Source: Orthonyx spaldingii (Eukaryota > Chordata > Aves > Passeriformes > Orthonychidae). Taken from it: a stretch of DNA of 64,000 nt. Each line of letters starts with the position of its first letter. The first letter of the stretch is position 1. The position numbers and the translations under genes were made by a program. The notes below the pieces were generated by a model. That model ran no database searches. It was not told the DNA's origin and saw only the letters and a program-made list of their open reading frames with translations. Positions 52,317-64,000 of the stretch are shown here, piece after piece. Location: NCBI GenBank assembly GCA_013397795.1, contig VZTJ01000244.1, forward strand, positions 196,501 through 260,500, in the 5' to 3' direction.

Positions 52317-55300
52317 GAGACAGCCATCTCCCAAGGCAAACAAACATGGTGCAGTCCGGCATGCTTTTACCACACACATTAGTGAGGGACTGAGCCTCCC
52401 CTCACCTCTCAGCAGCTAAAGAGCTGACACATAAGCTTCTCGAGTCCTAAAATCTGAACCAGCTCACTGGAGCCTGCTGCTCTCTTGCAGCACATAACAG
52501 AGACAGACATCAAGGTTACAGTCAGGAAGGGTGCAGACAATTAGGAAAATACAGATGTCACAGTTGCCATTTCTGTTGTTTCTCTTTTTCATATAAAAGA
52601 GCTTAGGAATGGCATCAGTCAGTATGAAGTGTGGATTAAAATATTATCAATTCCCACTCTTTCTGCCACACAGAAACTCAAAAATTCAGCTGATGGAGGA
52701 GTGGCACCATGAGTAACTGACTCAAAAAATCCCACTACTTGCAACTTCAGGAATCATTTTTCATATAATATTCACCTATTCCCTAGCTAAATCTGCCTCT
52801 GCTTAGTTCATGACTGTAGCCAGAGATGGATTTTCTCCTGACAGCTTCTGTGGCCTACTTACCACTCCTGTTAATAGTGTGGATTGGATGCTTTGCCTCC
52901 ACTTCAAAAGGTTCATTCTCATGTGCAAGATTTTTTTTTTTAAATTTGGTTTGGTTGCTAAGGAGGAAGATGTAGCATGGTAGGCAAGGATTTAGTCATA
53001 TGTGAGCCACAGAGAACATTATCCTTAGAGATTAATTTGGAAATGAAGTGACAATTGGCAGAGTATGTGTTTACTTTCTATTTTTTGAAAGCTTTAAAAG
53101 TACCACAGGATTTCTGCATCCTCTGAAGGAGATCTATTCTTCTTCTATATTATTAAACCACAGAACAACAAAGAGAGTATCATGCTTGTCTCAAGTGCCA
53201 TAGATAAAATTATTATAATTTCACTGCAAATCAGAAAGCAAACTAGATTACTAGGAAGAACAGCTCTACACTAATCAAAAGGGTGTCTCACAACCACCTT
53301 TCAGATACACTGAAGGCAGCTGCCTCACTGTGAACTTAATTCAATGAGCACAGCAAACATACCTCATTTAGCATATACTGTTTGCTAATCAAAGATAATT
53401 TCTTGGCATCTAAACTGTGTGTGTGACAGAATGTTAAGCCTGGAAACATATTGATAGTCCTCAAAGTTTTTCATCAAATCCAAGAAACATAATGTGCACA
53501 CATGCAAGCGATTCTCCTCATTCAAGTAGTGAAGGTGAAATCGGTGTTACCAAGTTTTGTTACACTGAACTATGGTCCTATGAAGACCTTGCAAGAAATG
53601 GCTTTTCCCTCTCATATTTGTTCAGAACAGAAAGCTTCATAACTTTATAATTTCTCCTTTCTAATTACTGTACCACAGAACACTACCTGTGATGACAGCA
53701 AAGCCTGTGAGCAAACATTATCAGTAGAAAACAGTGCTGGTATATCTGCACTGAATTGAGTGTTAGGAGCCTTAAAATGTTTGGTGGTGTTTTTTTTTTT
53801 TTTAATTGAAGTTATTGTGGGCCTCACAGCTTGCATATCAGTGCTGTGGGGAACAGGTTAAGGAATAATATCCCTTCTCCTTCTGAACTATATTGCCTTG
53901 TAAGGCTGCTGTACTGTAGTGTGCATGTGTGAACCTTCAACACCACAGGCAGTCATGATGAAAAGCCATTAAACCAACCACCTTGTCTACAGAGGAGTAT
54001 TTCACTGTGCTCTTTCCCAACATAAGCTACAAAACAGCAGAATGGAGTATGGATTGGATTGCTGCATGGTGTCTGCTCACAGGTTTCCTAGTCCAACGGG
54101 TGCTGTGACTCAGGGAAATCATGTTCTCCCTCTAAGGTAGCCAATGCTCTTCAAATCATAATCAATTTCATGACTAACAAATAACTTCAGAGATCAAAAC
54201 CTGGTATGTTTTATTGAATCTGTGAGGATCTAAACTTTGCTCTATTTTCAAAACTAAGTCAATATGTAAAAGGCCACTGTACAGATGGATAAACAAAACA
54301 AAATAAATTACTACAAGTTTTATTTGAAAATGTCAAAGAAACATTTCTTAAACGTAATACTTGAGTTAGGAAAAAAAAACCCAAACCAAACCACACCACA
54401 ATCCCACAGACCAGAATTTTTTGAAAAATTCAACCTTATTCACTTGCATCCAGATGTCTTGAAATTCAATGGGAGGGAAGAACCCCATTCAAGTATGGTT
54501 ACAAAACGGCTGCCAAAAGCAGGATAACTGCATTCTTAATATAAGGCTCTTCACCAGCATTTCTTAATAAGGAGAAAGCAGTATAATATATATAAGTCTA
54601 TCCAGTAACTGGCAAAAAAGGCATTTATGTTATCTACCTGGACATAAAGATGGGATTTGATCTGAGTATTTATTCTGAAAAGAACAAAACAATCTTTTTA
54701 CTGAGTGATGGTTCAAAGTGGCAAACACAGTGCAGTTGGAAAATACATCTTGGCACCTTTTGTATGGATTACATACTTTTAAGCTACTAAAACATTAAGG
54801 CAATCAGATTGAAAAGAATTGTGTGAACTCTACTGTGTAAATTGTATATCATCTTTTAATTGCTTGCCTATATATTTTTAACAGAATCATCATAAAATAA
54901 GGAGCAGTTCTGAATATACTTGATATTTACTTTTAGAGCAGTTAACTCAAAATACAAGTTCAGTTTCTATCTATATTATCACACATTCCAAGCCTGTTTC
55001 TTCCTACAGTGCATTTTTGTATTAAAAATAAAAATTCAAAATGAGATGCCATACTTTGAAGAGTAATATTGGCCTTGGAGATTATTATGAAGGTCTATTT
55101 CTCTCACAATGGCTAAAAGAATTATGCAAAAAAGGAAACAACTTTTCATGTAGCAGACGTGGCTACACACTTGGGGACCATGTGAAAAATCTCAGTTGAA
55201 ATCTGGCAAAACAACATTTCCAGGTTTTTCAGCCCAATTATTTATTGACATTTGAAGTTAGTTACAATTTCAAGATTTGCTGTTGAGAAAGGCATACTAA

Positions 55301-56852
55301 GAGTTCAAAGGCTCTGGACATTCAGAGTTCAGTCGAACATATTCAGCAACTATTTCAAGTCTTTATTTTCTAAACAGTTTCAAAAAAGTCATTGGAGGCA
55401 AAAACGAAGAAAATGGGGTTTGATGGCTATTTTATTGATACCACAAGCTTCAAGAACAACCTGATAGTTTCCTGATTGTGCTACTTCATGTTCTAAAGAA
55501 CACTCAGAAAGATGCTTACTAGAGGAAAAAAATCCCTTAACAAGAAGGTGTTTATTGTAAAATCCATCAACAAAGCAGCATTTTAGCATAGAGAAGTGGT
55601 CTTCAGACTTGGGAAAGAGGGAGATTCCCCAGTCCAATGGAGCCCATAAAACATAGATGAAGGACGTACCAACAGCTGCAAGTGCAGTTGCACAAGCACT
55701 TCTAAATCACATTCCACTGCTCATAAAACCTTCCATGTCAGTATTTTACCATGTCAGGTAAAGTTTTTACCCACTTTTGCAAGTTAACCGTTGCTTGGGA
55801 AAGCTGCCATAAAAATAGCTCAACCTTTCTCAAATATGAGGCAAGTTTTCTTTGCAGACACTGCATCTTTCATCTCATAGAAGGAGGTATGTTCCCAACA
55901 GACCTTCCTGTCACAGGCACATCTGTGCAGAGGGCAAAACATTAGCAGGCCAGTGACCCCCATTGTAAATTTTTTTTTACACTCTGCAACCCTTCTTTAT
56001 TTTTAAGGAGGAAAAGAAAATAGCTCTTGTTTCTTGGCATTAAATTTCAGGTTTCCTACCAAGTTGTCAAGAACATAGTCACACATATATGCCTTTAAGC
56101 TCAAAATTGGCTGTGATTTATCAAAGTCAGAATAGTATAAATAATGCATGTCTTGCACAGGCAGCTTTTTTTGTAATGTAACAACTAATGGCCTGTCAAC
56201 AAACTATTCCATGTACAGAACCTATACAATGGTCTGCTGTCTCTTTCCTGTATGACAAATGAAGAAAGACTTTCAGGAGTCAAATTCTCTCTAATGGTGT
56301 CCTGCTGTCTTTGATCTATTTTGTGATGGTATAAAGACATGGAAACCATGCATCTTTGAGGCATGTAAAGACAAATTTTATAGCATCAGGCTTTGCTGAT
56401 GAGGTGGACGAAAGTTTTTTTAATCCAATATCTGAAGCCTGATGCACAAATAAAAATTTAAATTATCTAGATCATACAAATAGATTTGTCTAGATCATAG
56501 AGATAAGATTTCCCAGTAAGGAAATCTTAGGCAAGATATTCAGTGCTTATGGTAAGAAACCACATCTGGAAAACAAAAGAAATTAGCAAAACTTGCATTC
56601 AGAAAAAAGAGAAGGTTAAGCCAATCCCCTAGTATTACATTAGACTTCAGTAGCAGATACTCTTTCAAGATACAAAAGCTTGTCCTTCAACGTGTTTCTC
56701 TTAAAATATTTTAGGATTATGCCAAGTTCTGACTAGCCCACAGTAACATGGAAGAAATGCATCTGCTAGAACATTTTTAAAAGGAATTAGAAAAGCAGCT
56801 CTACCAACACAAATTCAGCACAGTCAGCACACCTTACCAGCCACAAACCTAC
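52317..56852. other. intron 2 sequence without recognised elements
   Basis: AT-rich intronic DNA up to the donor of the middle exon, with a 14-T run at 53790-53803 and an A/C-rich stretch near 54370-54400. No exon or transposon recognised. Confidence 0.5.
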
Positions 56853-57561
56853 CTTTCTGTGATAGTTTCTCTGAGACCACTTGCAACCCCTTTCACCACC
56901 GTACTAGCCTTTGGTGTCAGCACTACTTGAGATATGAAAAAGGAGCCTTTCTTTCTTCTTTCAGTGATTGATGCTTGCAGGAACTGAATCAACTTTTCTG
57001 TATCTGTTGTGTTTGCCCAGGGAGCTGGCATCATCTGGCCTGGCCACAGAAAGGCTACCTCGACAGCCACTGGACTGTGGTAGAACACCAGCACTTGGTG
57101 CTCCTTTTCCCACAGGTACTGGAGGCTGACTTCATGGGCAAATATAGCAGGACACATTTTGTTTCCATATGTGTCTTTGAGCATCTGGACAAGCTTTTCA
57201 TGATGGCATTTCTGCATCCCGTAGAAATGATTGAAGTCCAAGAAGACAACTTCTTTTGGGTGCTCAGTGAGAAATGCATTGATCTCCTCCAGACCTTCCT
57301 TAACTTTGGCACTGAATAAACCATGAGCGAAGTAGAGTTCGTTGTCTGGGTCTCTGGGCTTGGTGGAAATTCTGAGATCAAAATACCGTATACCTGCCCC
57401 CAGCTGACTGGTGAAGTTCATGGTCTGTGTAGCCAACCACTTTCTCATCAGCTTTTTAGCCACAGTCCCAAAAACGGACACAAAATTCTGGACTGTCTCC
57501 GGCTGTTCAGGTCCAACTGGAGAAGCTTCATCGATGTAGAAGCTAAAAGAGTCATGAGACC
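56853..57561 (-). CDS. PLCXD3: PLCXD3 middle coding exon (PI-PLC X catalytic domain)
   Basis: This internal exon encodes 237 residues, counting a split codon at each end. It carries most of a phosphatidylinositol-specific phospholipase C X domain; the family cleaves phosphoinositides and is mainly cytoplasmic. Seen: GSHDSFSFYID at exon residues 1-11, YFDLRIS at 60-66, FAHGLF at 78-83, FLDFNHFYG at 107-115 and FWPGQ-like LWPGQMMPAPW at 172-182. By analogy with bacterial PI-PLC, H3 and D4, D62 and R64, and H80 correspond to the catalytic His/Asp, Asp/Arg and second His, and all are present. On the minus strand the acceptor is CTTTTAG|GG and the donor is AG|GTAGGT. The reading frame is open throughout. 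The in-frame GTG just upstream is intronic and is not a start. The near-identity to PLCXD3 as I remember it, rather than PLCXD1 or PLCXD2, makes the assignment firm. Confidence 0.95.
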
Positions 57562-60500
57562 CTAAAAGCACATGAGAGAAAAATTATCAGCATTGTACTC
57601 ATATATTAAAAGTCTTTAGTGGGTTTTTCTCAATGAAATAATTTTCTGACCTATACCACTCACTAACCACCTCCCCTGCCCTTTCCCTCAACTACAGTAC
57701 TTTTGTCTGGCAGCATTTGCCCCAGCACAGCTTGTAGGAACTTGAAAGAAAGTTAATTGCAGTTTCACTCTTTGTCTGGATGCTCAGTCACTCTCTTCCA
57801 GCTCTTACTTATGCCTGTAGGCTCAATGAACCTAGTGGGCTCTGAACATCAAAGCAATTCTGGTAGCAAAGCTAGTAACACAATAAATCCCTTGAGCCAA
57901 GGAGGAGAGTCTTGCCCTGCACACTGAATTGTGCACTGTCTAGTTTGTAGAACCATAGGAAAAAAACAAAACAAACCAACATCATTCCACATACACCTTT
58001 ATAGCCAGCTAAAAGAGGAGCTGAAAAAATGCCAAGGAACATAACTTTTCTGATCTTTATTTCAAGCCTCATCTGGTCATCCACAAGGTTATTGAATGTT
58101 GTTTTCCTTCTTCAATTTACTTCTAAAATTCTTTACTTTCCTTTGCTAAATAAGTACAACAGATAGAGCCCAGGATAGCATTGCATTCCACTGATAAAAT
58201 TCAGAAACTCTGCTGCATGCTCTTCACATGAATGGGATGTAAAACTTAACATGTCCATGTACAGGAGTACCATTCTCTACAACATAAAGTTTGATACAAA
58301 TATGTATGACACTTCGCTATAAAAAATTCTCTGTTTTAAGGTATGTCCATTTAAAAAACCCCACAATCTCAAAACAAAAGGCACAATTAGCTATGCTCGG
58401 CATTCAGACATCTACATGAAAGCAGCTTTATGGACAGATGAGCTGACCCTAGGAGATGCCTGTCACCTTTGTCAACCATTATGCTGCTGAATACCTGATG
58501 TAAAAACCTGGCAGTTTACACAGAAACACTGTCCAGCTGCTGGCAGAGCCACACTCCTACTATTCCAGCCGTAGATGCTTCTGGTCAGACTTGGCAGCAG
58601 CAAGCAGGTCTGCTGTTCAGCCTGAGACAGACACACTGCTTGCAAAACTCCTTTAAGGTCAGCAGGACTTGTATTCCAGTAATGGACTGCAGTATTAGGT
58701 GCTCAGAGATCCAAATCCTACATCCAAATGAATTCAGAGCAGTAGTCTTGCCTGTTACTAATGCTTTTGCAGGTGTTTTTCAAAATCACTTTCCAAAGCA
58801 TGCATGCTGTAGCACATAAGTATCACATTAATGAAATTCTGCTAGTCAGTCATTTCTGAGAGCAATGCTATTTTACCTGAACTGGAATAAACCCCATAAA
58901 CTGAAGCAGCAGCTGTAACATTTTCGTCTTTAACAATAAAAAGAGTTATGACAAATCGTCTTAGGCTCTGGCTTGGATTTGGCTTTGTTTAATCTGAGCA
59001 ATGTCTTTAAATTCTGTACACACCTGCTTCTCGTGGTTGTCTCTTTGAACTGCATTTTGCTTTAAATATTAGATCATTTTTACATTTTGATGAAGCTTTC
59101 TACGGCTAAGTATTGAAGTGACAATATATTTCTTGCAGAACCTGATTAGATCATGCAGTATCTGGTTACACATTGATATCCTTGGGGAATAGATCTGCAT
59201 ACAGAATTCTAATGGTAAAACAAATTATTAGAGCAGTGACCTGTGTATCAACAGTATTACAGGGAAAATCAATGAGATGAATTAAATGTTCTGCTCAGTG
59301 TAACCTGCACTGATTTAGAAATCAAAGTAAATTCAGTCTTCTTTAAAACAAAGCACAGCTACTGATATTAACACAGGATGGATTTTGCAAACCCTCACTT
59401 TGTCCATTGAAGTCCATTTTATTGTAGTAGAATTTTATGCCAGATTAAGTACCTGTGTAAACATGATCAACTGATTAGAGTAGTAGGCTCAAAATGGTGT
59501 TAAGATTAATTAAACCATTTGTCTTTTATCTTCTGATCTGCAGACACTAGCAACCTGAAGTTGCAGAAAAGGTGGTAGCTAAACTTGACCAGCACTGCCA
59601 GTAGGTGCATATTGGCTTAAACTACTTCTTAAAACTACTTTAGTCAAGAAAGGCAGCACAATTCTCACAGTAGAAAACTAAAGTGAACAGCTTGTCAACA
59701 AGTAGCTTTTAGCTACTAGTAATGCAAAACACAGAGAAGTGTGTGTGTGTGGGGAAACACCACAGTTAGAAACACCTGAACACTGATGTGGGACAGGTTA
59801 GAAAAATACTTTTTCCTCATTAAAGTCTTTGTGCACACATTTGAACCTAAAAATAGGTATTCCAATGTGGACAGTAATGAGAAAAGTGCTCTGAGAATTT
59901 CCATGTTTTGTCACGCAAACAAGGAAGCCCTACAGCATAATATAAAAAGGAAGTAAGGCTTGACTTAACTTGGTTGACATCAAATGAAGGAGATGTCAGC
60001 TGTTCAAAAATATGTAAAGATTCCTCAAAAAAATACAGCAAATATTATCTTTTCACAGGTATAAGTAATTTGAACAGATCAATTAAATATTTATTTCCAT
60101 CATGCGCTCATCTACATTTCCTTTTGTCTTAATCCTGCCCTGTTGTCCTAGACAGCTTGCTTGTGTAACTCACGGAAATGCAAAAATCTTATACTTAACA
60201 GAGCAAATTCGAGTATGATTTTTTCCACTGTCATACCCAATATCAGTATATTCCTGGTAATGAAAGAATTCTGTACAAACATGCTTTTGGTAGTCATGTT
60301 TCCTTCCAAATCTTTCTTTTGTGCATGGGAACATTCCCTTCCTACATTTTCACTGGAAAATGTCTGTGCAAGTTCTCTGTATCACCGAACCTCAGCCTCC
60401 ATGAAGAGAGGATGCAAGTTACATTCAGGAATACAAATGCATTGATGCCTGCAGTCTTCGAAAGGTAGCAGTGCTTGCACATCATCTATCTCTATTATGG

Positions 60501-60719
60501 TAGATCTGTACCACTGATACGTCACAGTCTGAGACCTGAAGAAGCAAAGAGGGGAAATGGCTCATTGGCAATGGGAAAATCCCAAGTCATTCAGGGAGCA
60601 AAAGGTGATATTCCTCTTGTGGGCAAACATATTTTCTCTCCAGTTTACTTAGCGTCTAAAATTTTCTTAAAATACTGCACAGTGTTTTCCCACTATTTCA
60701 ACAGCCCAACATATTGCTG
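57562..60719. other. intron 1 sequence without recognised elements
   Basis: AT-rich intronic DNA upstream (minus strand) of the middle exon. It holds only short simple repeats, for example a (GT)n run near 59740-59752. Confidence 0.5.
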
Positions 60720-62375
60720 ATCCAAGGAGTCAAGGATGAAGGCTCATGCATCAGGATGATGGGGGCAGCAAACAAGGGGTTAACATGGTGTGCTTATGCT
60801 ACAGACTACCCAGTCAAGGAGAGAAAAGTGGATGAAGCCTTTAAACAACTGGAAGAAGCTTCCAGCTTTTGTTGGGGAATTTTGAGAATTTGCTGGAAGA
60901 GCAGAACAGCAGAGGGCAGGAAATCTGGAGAGCATTAGAGACTTTTTTTTCTGTAGGTACTCCTTTAAGCAGTGAAGCTGTACTGCTGGATGTTGTATGA
61001 ATCAAGGAAAAAGTGGATAGGGACATAAGGCTGATGACAGCCTTAGACTGATTGACTACGAGGAGAAATAAGAATTTAAAATACTTGGGAAAGCAATGAA
61101 GGCAAAAAGCAGAATAAAGATCCTTGATTTCAGAGCAATGTCTTGGCTTGTTCAGGGAATTGGTAAGTGGTAGCCTGGAAGAGCTAAATTACGTTAAATG
61201 TCAAGAGACTCAGGAGAAAGTGCTGAACTTGAAATGCAACCCCTCTAAAGCATATGAACAGAGTGCAAAAAAACAAGTAGGTAAGGCAGGAGGCATGTTT
61301 GGCTGAAAGAGTAACTTCTGAGTGGCATCAAACTTAAAAAGCCACTACAGAAGGTTTTAGCAAGGACAGGTTGCCTGGGAGGAACAGAGGACAAAGGCAC
61401 AGAGGGAGTCAGGAAGGGCACAGGTGGGAAGGGAAACCTGTAAGGGATGGGAAAGGCAACAGACAGCTTCTGTTGATGTATCAGCAGCAAAACAAAGCAC
61501 AAAGAAAACTGGTCCACTACAGAACAGGGCAGGAAACCTCAAGGATGGAATGCCATCCAGAGGGACCTGGACAAGCTCGAGAAGTAGGCCACAGGAATCT
61601 GATTAATTTAACAAGGCCAAGTGCTGGTGCTGCCCCTGGGTAGGGACAACCCCCGGTATCAGCACAGGCTGGGCATGAACAGAGCGAGAGCAGCCCTGCC
61701 CAGAAGGACTCGGGGGTGCTGGTGGGTGAGAGGCTGGACATGCCCCGGCCATGGCACTCACAGCCCAGAGAGCCAAACGTGTCCTGGGCTGCATCCAGAG
61801 ACCTGTAGGTAGCAGGGGAGGGAGAGGATTCTGCCCCTCTGCTCTGCTCTGGTGAGACCCTCCTGGAGCATCCAGCTCTGAGGTCCCAGCACAGGAAGGA
61901 CAGGGACCTGCTGGAGCCCGTCCATAGGAGTGCCTTTGATCATGAAGACGATCAAAGGGCTGGAGCACTTCTCCTCTAAAGACAGGCTGAGAGAGCTGGA
62001 GTTGTTAAGCTTGGAGAAGAGATGGTTGCTGAATAGCAGCTTTCCAGTACCTAAAGGGGTCTTATAAAATAAGAGGGAGAGCAACTTTTCACACAGACAG
62101 TCATAGGACAAGGACAAACAGTTTTAAACTTATGGAGGAGAGATTTACACTAGATGTCAAGAAGAGCACAGTGTTACTCAGAGGGCAGTGAAGCACTGAA
62201 CAGGTTGCCCACAGAAGTTGTGGGTACCCCATCCCTGAAAGTGTTCAAGGCCAAGTGCTCGATAGTGTTTGTAACCTGGTCTAGTGACACATGTACCTGA
62301 CCATGGCAAAGGGGTTGGAACAAATGATCTTTAAGATCCTTTCCAACTCAAACCATTCTATTATTCCATAAGTAA
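60720..62375 (+). repeat. rearranged CR1 LINE: endonuclease part joined to 3' part
   Basis: At 60735-60935 the translation retains CR1 endonuclease residues: YATDYPVKERKVDEAFKQLE, then ICWKSRTAEGRKS, close to the usual YYRPPNQ...VDEAF..QLEE and CWKYNTAERKQS. Further on, 'tggcttgttcagggaattgg' (61142) and 'aggcatgtttggctgaaagag' match the segment after the endonuclease. From about 61535 the sequence jumps to the RT C-terminus ('ggaatgccatccagagggacctggacaagctcgag') and runs to the 3' end ('ccattctattattccat', 62370). The central RT core is absent. Confidence 0.8.
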
Positions 62376-64000
62376 TTATCAAGAGACACTTAAAATGCCG
62401 ACACCAGCCATGATTCAAAGTACAGAAATGGTCAGTTTCAACCACGGAGACACTAAATTTCATAAACCAGATATAAAAGAGTAAATTGTGCAGCATCACT
62501 TAAATTGCTAGAAAACACCTGTTAGTACTTTTAATAGGGAGAACTGTCTACCATTTTCTTTACTGGATTCTTGTTATAGGGCAACTGGGAATATTTAATC
62601 CACTACAGCTCACTATGGACATATTTATGGCTTCCCTGGAGGGCTAACCCCCCCATTTAAAAAGTCATTTGGCTTGGTGCTGAAAGAAGTCCCTAAGGGA
62701 GAATGCAGTTCAGAATTGTTTCTTCAGTCTCTTGGAGATTTACACAGAGGCATGGCAAAGCTACTATTTTTGGCGGCTAAACTTAAATATATCATTCACA
62801 AAGCTGACAAGTGTAGCTGAACTGTGCTGTGCCTTCCCTTGCTTTTCTATCAGCTCTGGCCATCCCTTGGCAAATATAGCCTGGTAAACAGCACCTAAAA
62901 TTGTTCAGCACTGACCAATATGCTCCCAACAGCAGCAATCACACCCTGAATATCCACAAGTATCAGAAAAAAATCACAAACAAATAGAAGCAACATTTCA
63001 CAGGTTTTAGCATGTTTTGTTCTCTTCCTGTTCTTCCATGGATCTCTTGTCTCTGTGCTAGGAGTTATCCAATAGCTGTTGGAAATGTGTGTACTTTACT
63101 TGTGCTTTGGGTGCCATTAAGGCTTTACCTGTTGTTGTCTTTGTGTATTTAGGGGATGTCATCCCTTCATGACTATTGCTGAAATGTCACATACAGTGCC
63201 ACACAATTTCTTTAAAGACATCCTTATCAATGAAGACTCCATAGTGACTGACAGCAGATAACATGGTTCTTGGATGATGCAGAGAGTAGCTAGGACAAAG
63301 TCCATGACCTCTGGGACACAGGAGACCAATGCAGATACTATTGTAATCTCATTAGGTCTGTTCTCCCTGCCTTTTTTGACCTTAAAAATCAATCAGTCAA
63401 GGGAGAAGCCCTATGAATCTTCAGCTAGTTGCACTGACACTTCAAGGAACAGCAAAGCCTAGTCATGAACACTGGAGTCAGTGCACCTCAATATTGTGTT
63501 CTGCCTTCTTTTTGAGATGGCTGAGCAATGTTCTCTTCATCAAAGCCACAGCACATCTCAGGAATTCAAAAGGTGCTGCCAAGAGCAGTGCAATTCAGAC
63601 TTAACAGTCCAGTTCCTTTTCGCATGCAAACTGCTTGGGTGATACCAGCTTTGATAAAAACACTACACAGGAAAACAAAACCAAAACTGGGAAAAACGAA
63701 GAGATTATAGATTGTGCAGTGTCTCAGTGTCTCCCCAGGTAACTGTCTCGCTTTCCAGTTGTTCTTCCAGTGTCCATCACTACCTGTGTGTCCCTGATCC
63801 CAGCTAAAGGTCACAGGGCTTAGTCACCTAGTACGCTCAGGAGTCCACAATCTAAAGACATGTAAAGAGAGGTACACACTACCTCAGGTAATGTAAAAAT
63901 CCACAAAAATCCAGATACTGAACAAGTCCTGAGAACAGGAATACTTGCATGACATTAAAAATCTAAATCTACATATATGTACATGCAAACAGCATATATA
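62376..64000. other. intron 1 sequence without recognised elements
   Basis: Intronic DNA to the window edge, with no repeat, exon or RNA gene recognised. PLCXD3 exon 1 is not in it. Confidence 0.5.

Larger units (their letters stand above)
31495..56852 (-). other. PLCXD3: PLCXD3 intron 2 (25.4 kb)
   Basis: The intron is bounded by GTAGGT at the 5' splice site (56852 downward) and a pyrimidine-rich CTCCTTAG acceptor at 31495. Codon phase is preserved across it. It contains several CR1 fragments in both orientations, a short minisatellite and an (AAAT)n repeat, listed separately. I see no additional exon-like coding stretch in it on either strand. Confidence 0.9.
57562..64000 (-). other. PLCXD3: PLCXD3 intron 1, 3' portion (runs off the window)
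   Basis: The sequence immediately upstream (minus strand) of the middle exon ends in an AG acceptor. Exon 2 begins with two bases of a split Gly codon, so exon 1 must end with a single G in phase 1. Exon 1 in the family encodes about 34 N-terminal residues. I could not find it between 57562 and 64000, so the intron exceeds 6.4 kb here. The only identifiable content is the CR1 at about 60720-62375. Confidence 0.85.

Noticed and set aside
51984..52379. 131-codon minus-strand hydrophobic protein rich in Tyr, Leu and Ile
   Set aside because: The hydrophobic part is the translation of the (AAAT)n microsatellite.
56849..57571. Single-exon 240-codon gene
   Set aside because: Both ends read into intron (GTG start and TAG stop overlap the splice sites); it is an internal exon.
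57562..64000. PLCXD3 exon 1
   Set aside because: No minus-strand frame resembling the short N-terminal exon followed by a phase-1 donor was found.

Overview
This is vertebrate nuclear DNA, almost certainly from a bird. The window is gene-poor and AT-rich. It carries at least eight fragments of CR1, the main avian LINE, and several end in the bird-type terminus 'ATTCTATGATTCTATG' or its complement. The only protein-coding gene I can support is PLCXD3, a PI-PLC X domain protein, on the minus strand. Its middle coding exon is at 56853-57561 and its last coding exon at 31338-31494. Both have canonical splice sites and matching phases. PLCXD3 lies in the human 5p13 block (near C6, OXCT1 and GHR), which corresponds to the avian Z chromosome, so a Z-linked origin is a reasonable inference. 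Species cannot be fixed from the sequence alone. || Layout, low to high coordinate: (1) 1-24,000 is intergenic DNA downstream of PLCXD3. It has no recognisable genes, a few ancient repeat remnants, a GC-richer block at 23,060-23,900, and some TAAT-rich stretches that could be conserved non-coding elements. (2) About 24,020-31,337 is an AT-rich block that I interpret as a possible very long PLCXD3 3'UTR, with a candidate AATAAA at 24,045-24,040 (minus). It contains a CR1 copy (29,658-30,614) and a 41-base run of N beside a T homopolymer. (3) 31,338-31,494 is the last coding exon. (4) 31,495-56,852 is intron 2 (25.4 kb). It holds most of the CR1 copies in both orientations, an 18-bp minisatellite and an (AAAT)n microsatellite. 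(5) 56,853-57,561 is the middle coding exon, carrying the catalytic X domain. (6) 57,562-64,000 is the 3' part of intron 1. It contains a rearranged CR1 that keeps endonuclease and 3' segments but lacks the reverse-transcriptase core. Exon 1 (N-terminus and start codon) lies beyond the window. || I found no CRISPR array, operon, prokaryotic system, tRNA or rRNA gene, or intact transposon. Nothing here amounts to a previously undescribed biological system. The most interesting signals are structural: the rearranged CR1, a CR1 with an internal repeat, two tandem repeats near the last exon, and a group of three TAATTR sites spaced about one helical turn apart.
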